Part shown: piece after piece, positions 53,873 through 64,000 of the stretch
How positions within the stretch are numbered: position 1 is the stretch's first letter
How the letters are laid out: each line of letters starts with the position of its first letter
NCBI GenBank assembly: GCA_021531865.1
Contig: JAFBIW010000013.1
Coordinates: 1-64,000, forward strand
DNA from: Butyricicoccus pullicaecorum
GTDB lineage: Bacteria > Bacillota > Clostridia > Oscillospirales > Butyricicoccaceae
Length of the DNA stretch: 64,000 nt
Direction: 5' to 3'
Made by a program: the position numbers and the translations under genes
Notes under the pieces: generated by a model
Database searches by the model: none
Told to the model about the DNA's origin: nothing
The model's input: the letters and a program-made list of their open reading frames with translations, nothing else

Positions 53873-54325
53873 ATGAAGATGTCCGATACAATCGCCGATT
53901 TTATATTGGATTGCCTGTCGAGCGGCGGCGGCGTGGCCGAGCTCCAGCGGCGCGGGCTGGCGGAGCGCTTTTCCTGCGTCCCCAGTCAGATCAACTACGT
54001 CATTGAGACCCGGTTCACCCCGGAAAACGGCTATCTGGTCGAGTCCCGGCGGGGCGGCGGCGGCTACATCCGCATCGTGCGGGTGCAGGACGACAAGGAG
54101 CGGATGCTGCTCGAGGCGGCGCGGTCGATCGGCGGGCGGCTGACCCAGAACGAATGTGCCCGGCTGACCCGCTCGTTCCTGTCGATCGGGCTGCTGACCC
54201 AGCGCGAGGGCGCGCTGCTGCTCTCGGCCTGTTCGGACGGCGCGCTGTCCGAGGTCGACCCGGCCGACCGCGACCGCCTGCGGGCGTCGATTTACCGCTG
54301 CGCGGTCATGGGCATGACCACCTGA
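53873..54325 (+). CDS. ctsR: Class III heat-shock repressor CtsR
   Basis: The 150-residue repressor has the conserved start MSDTIADFILDCL, the winged-helix part RGLAERFSCVPSQINYVIETRF (about 26-48), the wing SRRGGGGYIRIVRV (about 57-70) and a helical C-terminal half that binds McsB. It represses its own operon and clpP/clpC genes. A second ATG two codons later is also possible. The first gene of ctsR-mcsA-mcsB-clpC. Confidence 0.95.
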   Translation: MKMSDTIADFILDCLSSGGGVAELQRRGLAERFSCVPSQINYVIETRFTPENGYLVESRRGGGGYIRIVRVQDDKERMLLEAARSIGGRLTQNECARLTRSFLSIGLLTQREGALLLSACSDGALSEVDPADRDRLRASIYRCAVMGMTT

Positions 54326-54369
54326 AGCTTGTAACAAAACACCCATTGTATATAGAAGGAGTGACGCAT

Positions 54370-54900
54370 ATGCTGTGTCAGAACTGCGGCAAGAAGGAAG
54401 CCGTAACCTATTTCAAGCAGACCGTAAACGGTCAGACGCGGGAAGCGCATCTGTGCGCGGACTGCGCCGCCAAGCTGGGCGGCGGGTTCACCGCGCCGAT
54501 CCAGTCGATGTTCAGCAACGATCCGTTTTTCACCCAGCCCTTCGGGAGCTGGTTTAGCAGTCCGTTTGTATCGTCCGAGCCGTTCACTCATGCGATCGGC
54601 GAGGGACGGCGCTGCCCGACCTGCGGCATGACCGAAGCCGAGCTGCGGCGCACCGGCCGCGCGGGCTGCGCGGCGTGCTACGATACCTTTGAGGACATCC
54701 TGACGCCCTATATCAGGAAGCTGCAGGGCGCGACGGCGCACGTCGGCACGGCGCACGCCCCGGCGGGTCAGCCCGAGCAGGCAAAGCCCGATCCGGTTGC
54801 CGACCTGAAGGCCAAGCTGCAGGAGGCCATTTCCCGGGAAAACTATGAAGAAGCGGCCCGCCTGCGCGACGAGATCCGCAGATTGGAGGGTCAGAAATGA
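54370..54900 (+). CDS. mcsA: McsA, activator of the McsB arginine kinase
   Basis: The 176-residue protein has two zinc-finger pairs. CQNCGKKEAVTYF (3-15) with CADC is the first, and CPTCGMTE with CAAC is the second. A helical UVR domain closes it (LKAKLQEAISRENYEEAARLRDEIRRLE, about 145-172). It activates McsB and links it to ClpC. AGAAGGAGTGA precedes the ATG, and it overlaps mcsB by 4 bases. A Noc-like palindrome lies within its coding region. Confidence 0.95.
   Translation: MLCQNCGKKEAVTYFKQTVNGQTREAHLCADCAAKLGGGFTAPIQSMFSNDPFFTQPFGSWFSSPFVSSEPFTHAIGEGRRCPTCGMTEAELRRTGRAGCAACYDTFEDILTPYIRKLQGATAHVGTAHAPAGQPEQAKPDPVADLKAKLQEAISRENYEEAARLRDEIRRLEGQK
54829..54842. promoter_or_regulatory. Candidate Noc-binding palindrome inside mcsA
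   Basis: ATTTCCCGGGAAAA matches the Bacillus Noc consensus at 13 of 14 positions. It falls in the UVR-encoding part of mcsA. Confidence 0.45.
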
Positions 54901-55904
54901 GTACATTTGAACTGAAGGGCGGCTTTGCCGGACTGGCGGCCACCACCCGCGTCCGTCTGGCACGCAACGTCAAGGGTTATCCCTACCGCGAGCTGACTCC
55001 GGGTCAGCTCAGCGAAATCGCCGACAAGGTGTGGAACGCCTTACAGGCCGCACCCGCGCTGGCGAATGAATTTGAAATGCAGGAGGTGCGTGCGGGCAGC
55101 GAACAGGCCATGGGCCTGATCGAGACCCACAAGATCTCGCCCGAGTTTGCCCGCAAGGGCGGCCGCCTGATCGTCTCCAAGGACGGCGGCGTGTCCATCA
55201 TGCTGGGCGAGGAAGACCACATCCGCCTGCAGGTCATCGGCACCGGCCTGTGCCCCAAGGAGTGCATGGAGACCGCCCGCCGTCTGGCCGGGCTGATCGA
55301 AAACAGCGTTCCGTTTGATTACAGCGACAAGCTGGGCTACCTGACCGCCTGCCCGTCCAATCTGGGCACCGGCCTGCGCGCCTCGGTCATGCTCCACCTG
55401 CCCGTCCTGACCGAATCGGGGGCGCTCGAGCGCATGATCAACTGGGCGGCGCGGCAGGGCTTCACCGTGCGCGGCGCGTACGGTGAGGGCAGCCGGGCGG
55501 CCGGTGGCTTCTACCAGATTTCGAACCAGATTACCCTGGGTCTGAGCGAGGACGCGATCATTGAAAAGCTGATTGCGGTGGCCACCGAGGTCATCGACAG
55601 CGAGAAGAAGGCGCGCGAACAGCTCCGTGCCCAGAATGAGGACGGCCTGTTCGATCAGGTTGCCCGCGCGGCGGGCACCTTGATGACCGCCCGCCTGCTG
55701 CCCTCGGACGAGGCGGCGGACTGCATCTCGCGTGCGCTCGTCGGCCTGCAGATGGGCTACCTGACCGGCGTTTCCCCCGAAGCGCTGGTTGCAGCCGAGC
55801 AGAACACCCGCCCTGCCCTGCTGCCGGGCGCACCGGCCGACCGTGACCGCGCCCGCGCGAAGGCGCTGCGCGCGGTCATGCAGAATGTCCGCATCGCGGA
55901 ATAA
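54897..55904 (+). CDS. mcsB: Protein arginine kinase McsB
   Basis: The 335-residue kinase phosphorylates arginine residues to mark proteins for ClpC-ClpP. It is related to creatine and arginine kinases: TTRVRLARNVKGYPY (about 16-30), KDGGVSIMLGEEDHIRLQVI (about 98-117) and LTACPSNLGTGLRASVMLHL (about 155-174) with the catalytic Cys. It continues past 300 as usual. It overlaps mcsA by 4 bases. Confidence 0.95.
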   Translation: MSTFELKGGFAGLAATTRVRLARNVKGYPYRELTPGQLSEIADKVWNALQAAPALANEFEMQEVRAGSEQAMGLIETHKISPEFARKGGRLIVSKDGGVSIMLGEEDHIRLQVIGTGLCPKECMETARRLAGLIENSVPFDYSDKLGYLTACPSNLGTGLRASVMLHLPVLTESGALERMINWAARQGFTVRGAYGEGSRAAGGFYQISNQITLGLSEDAIIEKLIAVATEVIDSEKKAREQLRAQNEDGLFDQVARAAGTLMTARLLPSDEAADCISRALVGLQMGYLTGVSPEALVAAEQNTRPALLPGAPADRDRARAKALRAVMQNVRIAE

Positions 55905-55945
55905 GTTAAAATTCTCTGCCTCTTTTCAGAAAGGAGTGCGTTTTT

Positions 55946-58435
55946 ATGTTCTATCAGAATAGATTCACCGACCGTGCCTCGAACGCCCTGCGTCTGGCGC
56001 AGGAAGCGGCGGGGCGCATGGGTCATAGCTATGTCGGCTCGGAGCACCTGCTGGACGGCCTGCTGCTCGAGGGCGGCGGCCTGGCGGCCAAGGTGCTGAC
56101 CGATCTGGGCGTGACGAGCGAAGCGGTCGAGCAGCAGATCGAAAAGCTGGTCGGCTTCGGCACGCCCGACCCGACCGCCCCGCAGGGTCTGACCCCGCGC
56201 ACCAAGCGGGTGGTCGAGCTGGCCATCGCGACGGCGGCGCAGCTCGGTCACAGCTACGTCGGCACCGAGCACCTGCTCGCCGGCCTGCTCCGCGAGGGGC
56301 AGAACGTTGCCCTGTCCGTCCTGTCGGCTCTGGGCGTTTCCGCCCAGCAGGCGCTTGAAGCCCTGTCCAAGGCCATGGGCGAGGCCGCGCCCGAGAGCGG
56401 CGGCGCAGCCGCTTCGGGTCAGACCGAACCGGCGGCCAAGGGCGGCAAGGGCAAGGTTCTGGAGGAATACGGCAAGGATCTGACCCGCGCGGCACGCGAG
56501 GGCAAGCTCGACCCGGTCATCGGCCGTGCCGATGAGATCAACCGCGTCATCCAGATCCTCTCCCGCCGCACGAAGAACAACCCGGCGCTCGTGGGCGACC
56601 CGGGCGTCGGCAAGACGGCGGTGGCCGAGGGTCTGGCGCAGAAGATCGCTTCGGGCGACGTGCCTGAAAACCTGAAAAATAAGCGCCTGATTGCCCTCGA
56701 CCTGACCGGCATGATCGCGGGCACCAAGTACCGCGGCGAGTTCGAGGAGCGCATCAAGAGCGTCATCGAGGAGCTGCAGAACGCCAGGGACGTCATCCTG
56801 TTCATCGACGAGCTGCACATGATCGTGGGCGCGGGCGCGGCCGAGGGCGCGGTCGACGCGGCGAATATCCTGAAGCCCGCGCTGGCGCGCGGTGAGATTC
56901 AGGTCATCGGCGCGACCACGCTCGACGAATACCGCAAGCACATCGAGAAGGACGCGGCGCTCGAGCGCCGGTTCCAGCCGGTTACGGTCAACGAGCCGTC
57001 GCCCGAGGACGCGGTCGAGATTCTGAAGGGTCTGCGCGACCGGTACGAAGCCCATCACGGCGTCAAGATTTCGGACGAAGCGATCCAGTCGGCGGTCAAG
57101 CTGTCTGTGCGCTATGTTTCGGGGCGTTACCTGCCCGATAAGGCGATCGACCTCATCGACGAAGCCTGCTCGCGCGTCCGGATGCAGGCCATGACCCCGC
57201 CGCCCGCCATGCAGTCGCTCGAGGACGAGATCAAGGCGCTCGAGGCACGTAAGGACGAGGCGGTCAAGGCACAGGATTACGAGCGGGCGGCCTCTCTGCG
57301 CGATCAGGCGAAGGAAAAGCAGACCGCGCTGGACGAAGCGCGCAAGAGCTGGAAGGAACAGCAGACCAAGGCGCACGACGCGGTCACCGAGGACGACATC
57401 GCGGCGGTCATCGCGGGCTGGACGGGCATCCCGGCGGCACGCCTGACCGAGGACGAGGGCGAACGCCTGCTGAAGCTGGAGGACACCCTGCACGCCCGGG
57501 TCATCGGACAGGACGAAGCGGTTTCGGCGGTCTCCCGTGCGATCCGCCGCGGCCGGGTCGGCCTGCGCGACCCCAAGCGTCCGATCGGCTCGTTCATCTT
57601 CCTCGGCCCCACGGGCGTCGGCAAGACCGAGCTGTGCAAGACCCTGGCGGAAGCCCTGTTCGGCGATGAAAACGCCATGATCCGCTTCGATATGTCGGAG
57701 TATATGGAGAAGCACAGCGTGTCCCGCATGATCGGCTCGCCTCCGGGCTACGTCGGCTATGACGAAGGCGGCCAGCTCACCGAGCAGGTCAGAAGAAAGC
57801 CCTATTCGGTCATCCTGTTCGATGAGATCGAGAAGGCGCACCCGGATGTCTTCAACATCCTCCTGCAAATTCTGGAGGATGGCCAGCTCACCGACGGCCA
57901 GGGCCGCAAGGTCGATTTCAAGAACACCGTGCTCATCATGACCTCGAACATCGGTGCGCAGAAGATCACCGGCAAGGCGAGAAAGTCTCTGGGCTTCGGC
58001 GGCGAGGACGGCGGCGCACAGACCTTCGAGCAGATCAAGGAAGAGGTGCTGTCCGATCTGAAGGAAGCCTTCCGCCCCGAGCTCATCAACCGCATCGACG
58101 AGATCATCGTCTTCAACCGTCTGACCGAGGCCGAAATCGGCCAGATCGCGGACAGTATGCTCAAGCAGGTGGCCGAACGCATGACCGAGATGGAGCTGAC
58201 GATGGACTGGACGGACGCGGCACGTGCCCATCTGGTCAAGGCGGGCTTCGACCCGATCTACGGCGCCCGTCCGCTGCGCCGTGCGGTGCAGTCGCAGGTC
58301 GAGGATCTGGTCGCGGAGGAATTTCTGCGCGGCCACGTCACCCGCGGCCAGCACGTCACGCTGGACGAGAAGGACGGCAAGCTGACCCTGACGGCACAGG
58401 ATGCCGCTTCGCAGGCACCCGAACAGAAGGATTGA
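55946..58435 (+). CDS. clpC: AAA+ unfoldase ClpC
   Basis: The 829-residue HSP100 protein has two N-terminal Clp-N repeats (about 1-70 and 78-150). The first ATPase domain has [14 protein letters not shown] (about 212). A middle domain with a UVR-like coiled coil ([21 protein letters not shown]) lies near 440. The second ATPase domain has [14 protein letters not shown] (about 555) and [21 protein letters not shown]. It unfolds proteins, including McsB-marked ones, for ClpP. The last gene of the ctsR operon; the terminator follows. Confidence 0.97.
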   Translation: MFYQNRFTDRASNALRLAQEAAGRMGHSYVGSEHLLDGLLLEGGGLAAKVLTDLGVTSEAVEQQIEKLVGFGTPDPTAPQGLTPRTKRVVELAIATAAQLGHSYVGTEHLLAGLLREGQNVALSVLSALGVSAQQALEALSKAMGEAAPESGGAAASGQTEPAAKGGKGKVLEEYGKDLTRAAREGKLDPVIGRADEINRVIQILSRRTKNNPALVGDPGVGKTAVAEGLAQKIASGDVPENLKNKRLIALDLTGMIAGTKYRGEFEERIKSVIEELQNARDVILFIDELHMIVGAGAAEGAVDAANILKPALARGEIQVIGATTLDEYRKHIEKDAALERRFQPVTVNEPSPEDAVEILKGLRDRYEAHHGVKISDEAIQSAVKLSVRYVSGRYLPDKAIDLIDEACSRVRMQAMTPPPAMQSLEDEIKALEARKDEAVKAQDYERAASLRDQAKEKQTALDEARKSWKEQQTKAHDAVTEDDIAAVIAGWTGIPAARLTEDEGERLLKLEDTLHARVIGQDEAVSAVSRAIRRGRVGLRDPKRPIGSFIFLGPTGVGKTELCKTLAEALFGDENAMIRFDMSEYMEKHSVSRMIGSPPGYVGYDEGGQLTEQVRRKPYSVILFDEIEKAHPDVFNILLQILEDGQLTDGQGRKVDFKNTVLIMTSNIGAQKITGKARKSLGFGGEDGGAQTFEQIKEEVLSDLKEAFRPELINRIDEIIVFNRLTEAEIGQIADSMLKQVAERMTEMELTMDWTDAARAHLVKAGFDPIYGARPLRRAVQSQVEDLVAEEFLRGHVTRGQHVTLDEKDGKLTLTAQDAASQAPEQKD

Positions 58436-58462
58436 AAATAAGCTCAAAACCTCCCGAAACGC

Positions 58463-58493
58463 AAAAAAAAGAGCCTGAAAAGGCTCTTTTTTT
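58463..58493. terminator. Bidirectional terminator after clpC
   Basis: AGAGCC/GGCTCT stem with A8 and T7 flanks, between clpC and the converging iron-sulfur gene. Confidence 0.9.
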
Positions 58494-58511
58494 GTGCGTA
58501 AACCGCAGTTT

Positions 58512-59633
58512 TTATTTCCTCCCCAGCAGCTTCCGGGCGAAGCCCATCAGCTTTTCCTTCCCGCTCGCCTTGGTATAGTCAGCGACGACGCGGGCGAGCG
58601 GCTCGGTTTCCATCCGCCGCATGGCCTCCGCCCGCTGGGGATGGGCGGCCGAGGCGGTCGTGACCGCCGGGTTATAGCGCACCGCGTCGGCAAAGGGCAC
58701 GGCGCGGCTTTCGACCCGGTCACGCAGGGCGGCCAGCGCCTGTCTGCCCTTCTCGCTGTGCACGAGCACGAGCGAGGTGCCCCTGTCGTCGTCCAGCGCG
58801 GGCAGAATCTTCTCGATGCCCCAGAAATCGCCCAGCGTCAGGTCGGCGTAGTCCCCGCCCTTGGCCGGGCAGGCCGCGCAGGACGGGCGGTTAAAGAGGT
58901 CACGCAGGAAGCCCTTCATATAAGGGTCGTCCATGACCGGGCGGAAGATTTCGCGCCCGTCAGCGAAATAGTTGGTGGCGTAGTGCTTCCAGCTCTCGCG
59001 CTTGTCGCGCAGGCGCACGTCGGTGACGTTCCCCAGCTCTCTGAGATTCTTCTCCCACACCCGGGGCGAGGGTGCGCCGTGGCAGACGACCGCGACGGTG
59101 AGCAGGTTCTCGGGCTGACCGCGCAGCAGGCTGCGCAGTCCGGCGGTCTGGCAGGGCGTACCCGAGAACAGGACGGGCACGCCGTCGGCCAGCAGGCTGC
59201 GAATCTGGCTGAACACATCATTTAAATCGGACTGGACGTACTTTGCGCCGCGCATCGGCTCGACCCCGGCCTCGTCCCACGCGAGCACGTGCCTGACCTG
59301 AAAATTCTCGTCATAGACCGCGCCGCAGACCGCGCCGCCCGCGTTCAGCACGTCGGTTGCCAGCAGGGAGAACACGCCGCCCGAGGACGAGAACAGGCGC
59401 AGGGCGCGGTCGTTCGCCCGGACGGCGGCGGCCTGTGGATGATCCACAGCCTGTGGACGGTTTTTGACCGGGCAGACCGCGTCGCACGCGCCGCAGCCCA
59501 CGCAGGCGTCGGCGTTCACGGCGGGATAGAGGAAGCCCTCGCCGTCGGGGCGCATGGTGATGCAGTTTTTGGGACAGACGGCGGCGCAGGCGGTGCAGCC
59601 GCAGCACTGGGTCTTGTCGGTGATCGAGATCAT
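58512..59633 (-). CDS. FrhB/FdhB-like iron-sulfur oxidoreductase
   Basis: The 373 residues start with two ferredoxin-type [4Fe-4S] motifs: CCGCTACAAVCPKNCI (10-25) and CVGCGACDAVCP (40-51). Residues about 75-340 form the coenzyme F420 hydrogenase beta-subunit-like domain (SSGGVFSLLATDVL, VLFSGTPCQTAGLRSLL, GDFWGI). Such proteins in gut Firmicutes often transfer electrons or serve in surface-polysaccharide clusters. No partner is encoded nearby, so the substrate is unknown. Its promoter region faces that of the MATE gene. Confidence 0.88.
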   Translation of the reverse strand: MISITDKTQCCGCTACAAVCPKNCITMRPDGEGFLYPAVNADACVGCGACDAVCPVKNRPQAVDHPQAAAVRANDRALRLFSSSGGVFSLLATDVLNAGGAVCGAVYDENFQVRHVLAWDEAGVEPMRGAKYVQSDLNDVFSQIRSLLADGVPVLFSGTPCQTAGLRSLLRGQPENLLTVAVVCHGAPSPRVWEKNLRELGNVTDVRLRDKRESWKHYATNYFADGREIFRPVMDDPYMKGFLRDLFNRPSCAACPAKGGDYADLTLGDFWGIEKILPALDDDRGTSLVLVHSEKGRQALAALRDRVESRAVPFADAVRYNPAVTTASAAHPQRAEAMRRMETEPLARVVADYTKASGKEKLMGFARKLLGRK

Positions 59634-59710
59634 AAAAAGAAGCCTCCGTTTCGGCAGGGCGGCGCACCGCCCGGGTTTTGTTCTCCCTTATCATACCACG
59701 TCCGCGCCTC

Positions 59711-59739
59711 TTGCGCAAACGGGCGGGCTGTGTTATACT
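59711..59739 (+). promoter_or_regulatory. Promoter of the MATE gene
   Basis: TTGCGC and TATACT are 17 bases apart, about 45 bases before the start codon. Confidence 0.6.
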
Positions 59740-59785
59740 TGTCAGACGGAGAAAAAAGCGGAAAAAGCGGAGGAATTGAGACAAA

Positions 59786-61168
59786 ATGAAACAAAAACTG
59801 GAGCTGAACCGCGGCTTTTGGATCAATATACTGGGCGTTGCCCTGCCGATCGCCATGCAGAACCTCATCACGATGGCGACGAGCATGATGGACTCGATCA
59901 TGCTGGGGCGGGCGGATGACACGGGCGTGCTGCTCTCGGCGGCGACCCTCGCCAACCAGCCCTTTTTCATCCTGTCGCTCGTGACCTTCGGTCTGGGCGG
60001 CGCGGCCTCGGTGCTCTGTGCGCAGTATTGGGGCCGGGGCGAGCTGTCGCCCGTGCGCGCCCTGTTTTCGATCATTTTAAAGGTCGCCTTTGTCGTGGGC
60101 GCCCTGTTCGGCGCGGCGGTGCTGCTCTTCCCCACGTTGATTTTGTCCTTATATACGCCCCGTGCCGAGCTGATCGAGGCGGGCGCGTCCTATCTGCGCA
60201 TCATCGGCTTCGCCTACATGATTTTCGCGGTCAGCAACACGGCGGTCTGCACCCTGCGCGGCATCGAGCTGGTGCTCGTTTCGGTGGTCAGCGGCGTTGC
60301 CTCGTTTGTGACGAACGTTTTTCTGAACTGGGTGCTGATTTTCGGCCATCTGGGTGCGCCCGCGCTGGGCATCCGGGGCGCGGCGCTGGCAACTCTGACC
60401 GCCCGCGTGCTCGAATTCGTCATCGTCATGACCTACCTGTTCGGGGTGGACAGGCGGCTTCGGCTGCGCCCGCGCGATTTCATGCGGTTCAACCGGGTGC
60501 TGGCGGGCGACCTCTTCCGCACGGGCACGCTGGTCGTGCTCAACGAGCTGTGCTGGTCGGTGACGATGTCGGTGCAGGCGGCGATTCTGGGGCACGTCAC
60601 CTACGCGTCGGGCGACCCGGTCGCGGCGAACTCGATCGCGTCCATCCTCCAGCAGCTTTCGACCACCTTCATTTTCGGCTTCGCGGGCGCGGCGGCCGTG
60701 CTCGTGGGCAAGGCGATCGGCGAGGGCGACCGGGAAAAGGCGGTGCGCCGGGCGCACACCTTCCAGCTCACGAGCTTCCTGCTCGGCCTGCTGGCCTGCG
60801 GCTTCATCCTGCTCATCCGGGAGCCGTTCATCGGCCTGTATGACATCCCGGCGGCGACCAGGACGCTCGCGCGGGAGCTGGTTTCGGTGACGGCGGTCGT
60901 GACGATCTTCGTCTCGATGGCGACGACGATGATCGTGGGCATTCTGCGCGGCGCGGGCGACGTGCGCTTCTGCATGGTGATCGAGGCCGGCCTGCTCTGG
61001 CTGCTGGCGACGCCGGCGGCCTTTCTGGCGGCGATGGTGTTCCGCTGGCCGGTGCCGGTCGTGCTCCTGTGCATGAAGCTGGACGAGCCGACCAAAACAC
61101 TGGCCTGCTGCCTGCGTATGCGGGACGACCGCTGGGTCACGAACGTCACGCGGGACGGCATGGAATAA
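59786..61168 (+). CDS. MATE-family multidrug/organic cation exporter
   Basis: The 460-residue protein has 12 predicted spans in two halves. N-terminal marks include FWINILGVALPIAMQNLITM (about 11-30) and GLGGAASVLCAQYWGRGE (about 71-88). The second half contains AVLVGKAIGEGDREKAVRRAH (about 307). It probably exports drugs or metabolites with sodium or proton uptake. GGAGGAATTGAG precedes the ATG. The C-terminal end LDEPTKTLACCLRMRDDRWV is typical of this subgroup. Transcribed alone. Confidence 0.92.
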   Translation: MKQKLELNRGFWINILGVALPIAMQNLITMATSMMDSIMLGRADDTGVLLSAATLANQPFFILSLVTFGLGGAASVLCAQYWGRGELSPVRALFSIILKVAFVVGALFGAAVLLFPTLILSLYTPRAELIEAGASYLRIIGFAYMIFAVSNTAVCTLRGIELVLVSVVSGVASFVTNVFLNWVLIFGHLGAPALGIRGAALATLTARVLEFVIVMTYLFGVDRRLRLRPRDFMRFNRVLAGDLFRTGTLVVLNELCWSVTMSVQAAILGHVTYASGDPVAANSIASILQQLSTTFIFGFAGAAAVLVGKAIGEGDREKAVRRAHTFQLTSFLLGLLACGFILLIREPFIGLYDIPAATRTLARELVSVTAVVTIFVSMATTMIVGILRGAGDVRFCMVIEAGLLWLLATPAAFLAAMVFRWPVPVVLLCMKLDEPTKTLACCLRMRDDRWVTNVTRDGME

Positions 61169-61170
61169 AA

Positions 61171-61211
61171 AAGGCAGAGGATATCGGTTTGGTATCCTCT
61201 GCTTTGTTTTT
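61171..61211 (+). terminator. Terminator of the MATE gene
   Basis: GCAGAGGATA/TATCCTCTGC stem followed by TTTGTTTTT. Confidence 0.85.
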
Positions 61212-61602
61212 ACGCCCATTCCCTGGACGCGGATCACGGGAAGGCTGCTGGTTGTACCGTTCTGCAAAATCTCCTGCATTTGTCAAAAATGACGAATCGA
61301 ATCCGTCCCACGCGGAAAAATGCAGGCGGTTTGTGCACGAATGCTTTCGATAAATAAAGCGTAAATTTTCCGTAAACGATTTCGGAACGAAAAAACGAGG
61401 AAAAAGCCGATGTTTCTATAAAATTTGGTTAGTGTGCACAAAGTTGACCCTGAAAAAAAGTGATATTGCCAAGGTTCATTTTCTTTATGGTTATGTTATA
61501 ATAATTCTGCTGATTGAGTTTGTGTATTTAGACGAAATGACGGAGCGTCGGTTGAGAAGGGCGCCCCGCCGACAGAGAAAGCGAAACGGAGGCAAACCAC
61601 CA
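61212..61602 (+). other. Leader/promoter region of ppdK
   Basis: This 391-base stretch has no gene. A perfect extended -10, TGTTATAAT (61494-61502), gives a start near 61509 and an mRNA leader of about 95 bases. The leader ends in a GACGGAGCGTCGG...CCGCCGAC-type structure. Upstream the DNA is AT-rich with short repeats and shows nothing else recognisable. Confidence 0.5.

Positions 61603-64000
<2,398 letters not shown>

Overview
The window is a stretch of bacterial chromosome around the replication origin of a high-GC member of the Clostridia, most likely a gut Oscillospirales/Ruminococcaceae-type organism. The reasons are the classical Firmicutes origin order (parB-parA-noc-rsmG-mnmG-mnmE-jag-yidC-yidD-rnpA-rpmH running left from dnaA; dnaA-dnaN-yaaA-recF-remB-gyrB-gyrA running right), a CtsR-McsA-McsB-ClpC operon, S-layer-homology proteins, a clostridial 2[4Fe-4S] ferredoxin and pyruvate phosphate dikinase. 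Genus cannot be fixed from the sequence alone.

Layout. 1-2.3 kb: start of a secreted protein and nadE. 2.4-13.1 kb: a compact, intact block of virus head and portal-vertex genes on the minus strand (terS, terL, portal, Prp-like cysteine protease, scaffold, N4-gp56 major capsid, connector, nozzle-like protein, coiled-coil fibre and two small proteins). Opposite it lies a Mor-like activator gene with its own divergent promoter. No integrase, replication or lysis gene is visible. 13.1-14.2 kb: remnants of AraC regulators. 14.2-23.2 kb: ftsH, a UPF0303 gene, a three-gene set with peptidoglycan-binding domains, putP, a TetR regulator and an SLH-CapA protein. 23.4-37.5 kb: serS, then the segregation, tRNA-modification and membrane-insertion genes of the origin region. 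37.5-38.0 kb: the probable unwinding site of oriC. 38-45.5 kb: dnaN to gyrA. 45.5-49 kb: two related type I toxin-antitoxin loci around rnhA and a DUF4914 gene. 49-53.5 kb: SulP transporter, membrane protein, cation/proton antiporter, ferredoxin. 53.8-58.4 kb: the ctsR heat-shock operon. 58.5-64 kb: an FrhB-like iron-sulfur protein, a MATE exporter and the first nine tenths of ppdK.

How it works together. Initiation (dnaA, the DnaA-trio site), elongation and repair (dnaN, recF), topology (gyrAB), segregation (ParA, ParB, four parS-like palindromes at 16.2, 18.9, 27.3 and 39.3 kb) and division-site control (Noc, with candidate Noc-binding palindromes) are all encoded within about 45 kb. The viral block appears to couple a Prp-type protease with a capsid protein whose first eleven residues align with the Prp cleavage site of ribosomal protein L27. 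The two toxin loci share an unusual design in which the antitoxin promoter -35 box is the loop of a terminator hairpin facing the toxin transcript. A 158-200 bp palindromic repeat occurs next to serS and again between dnaA and the origin.

No tRNA, rRNA or CRISPR array was recognised.
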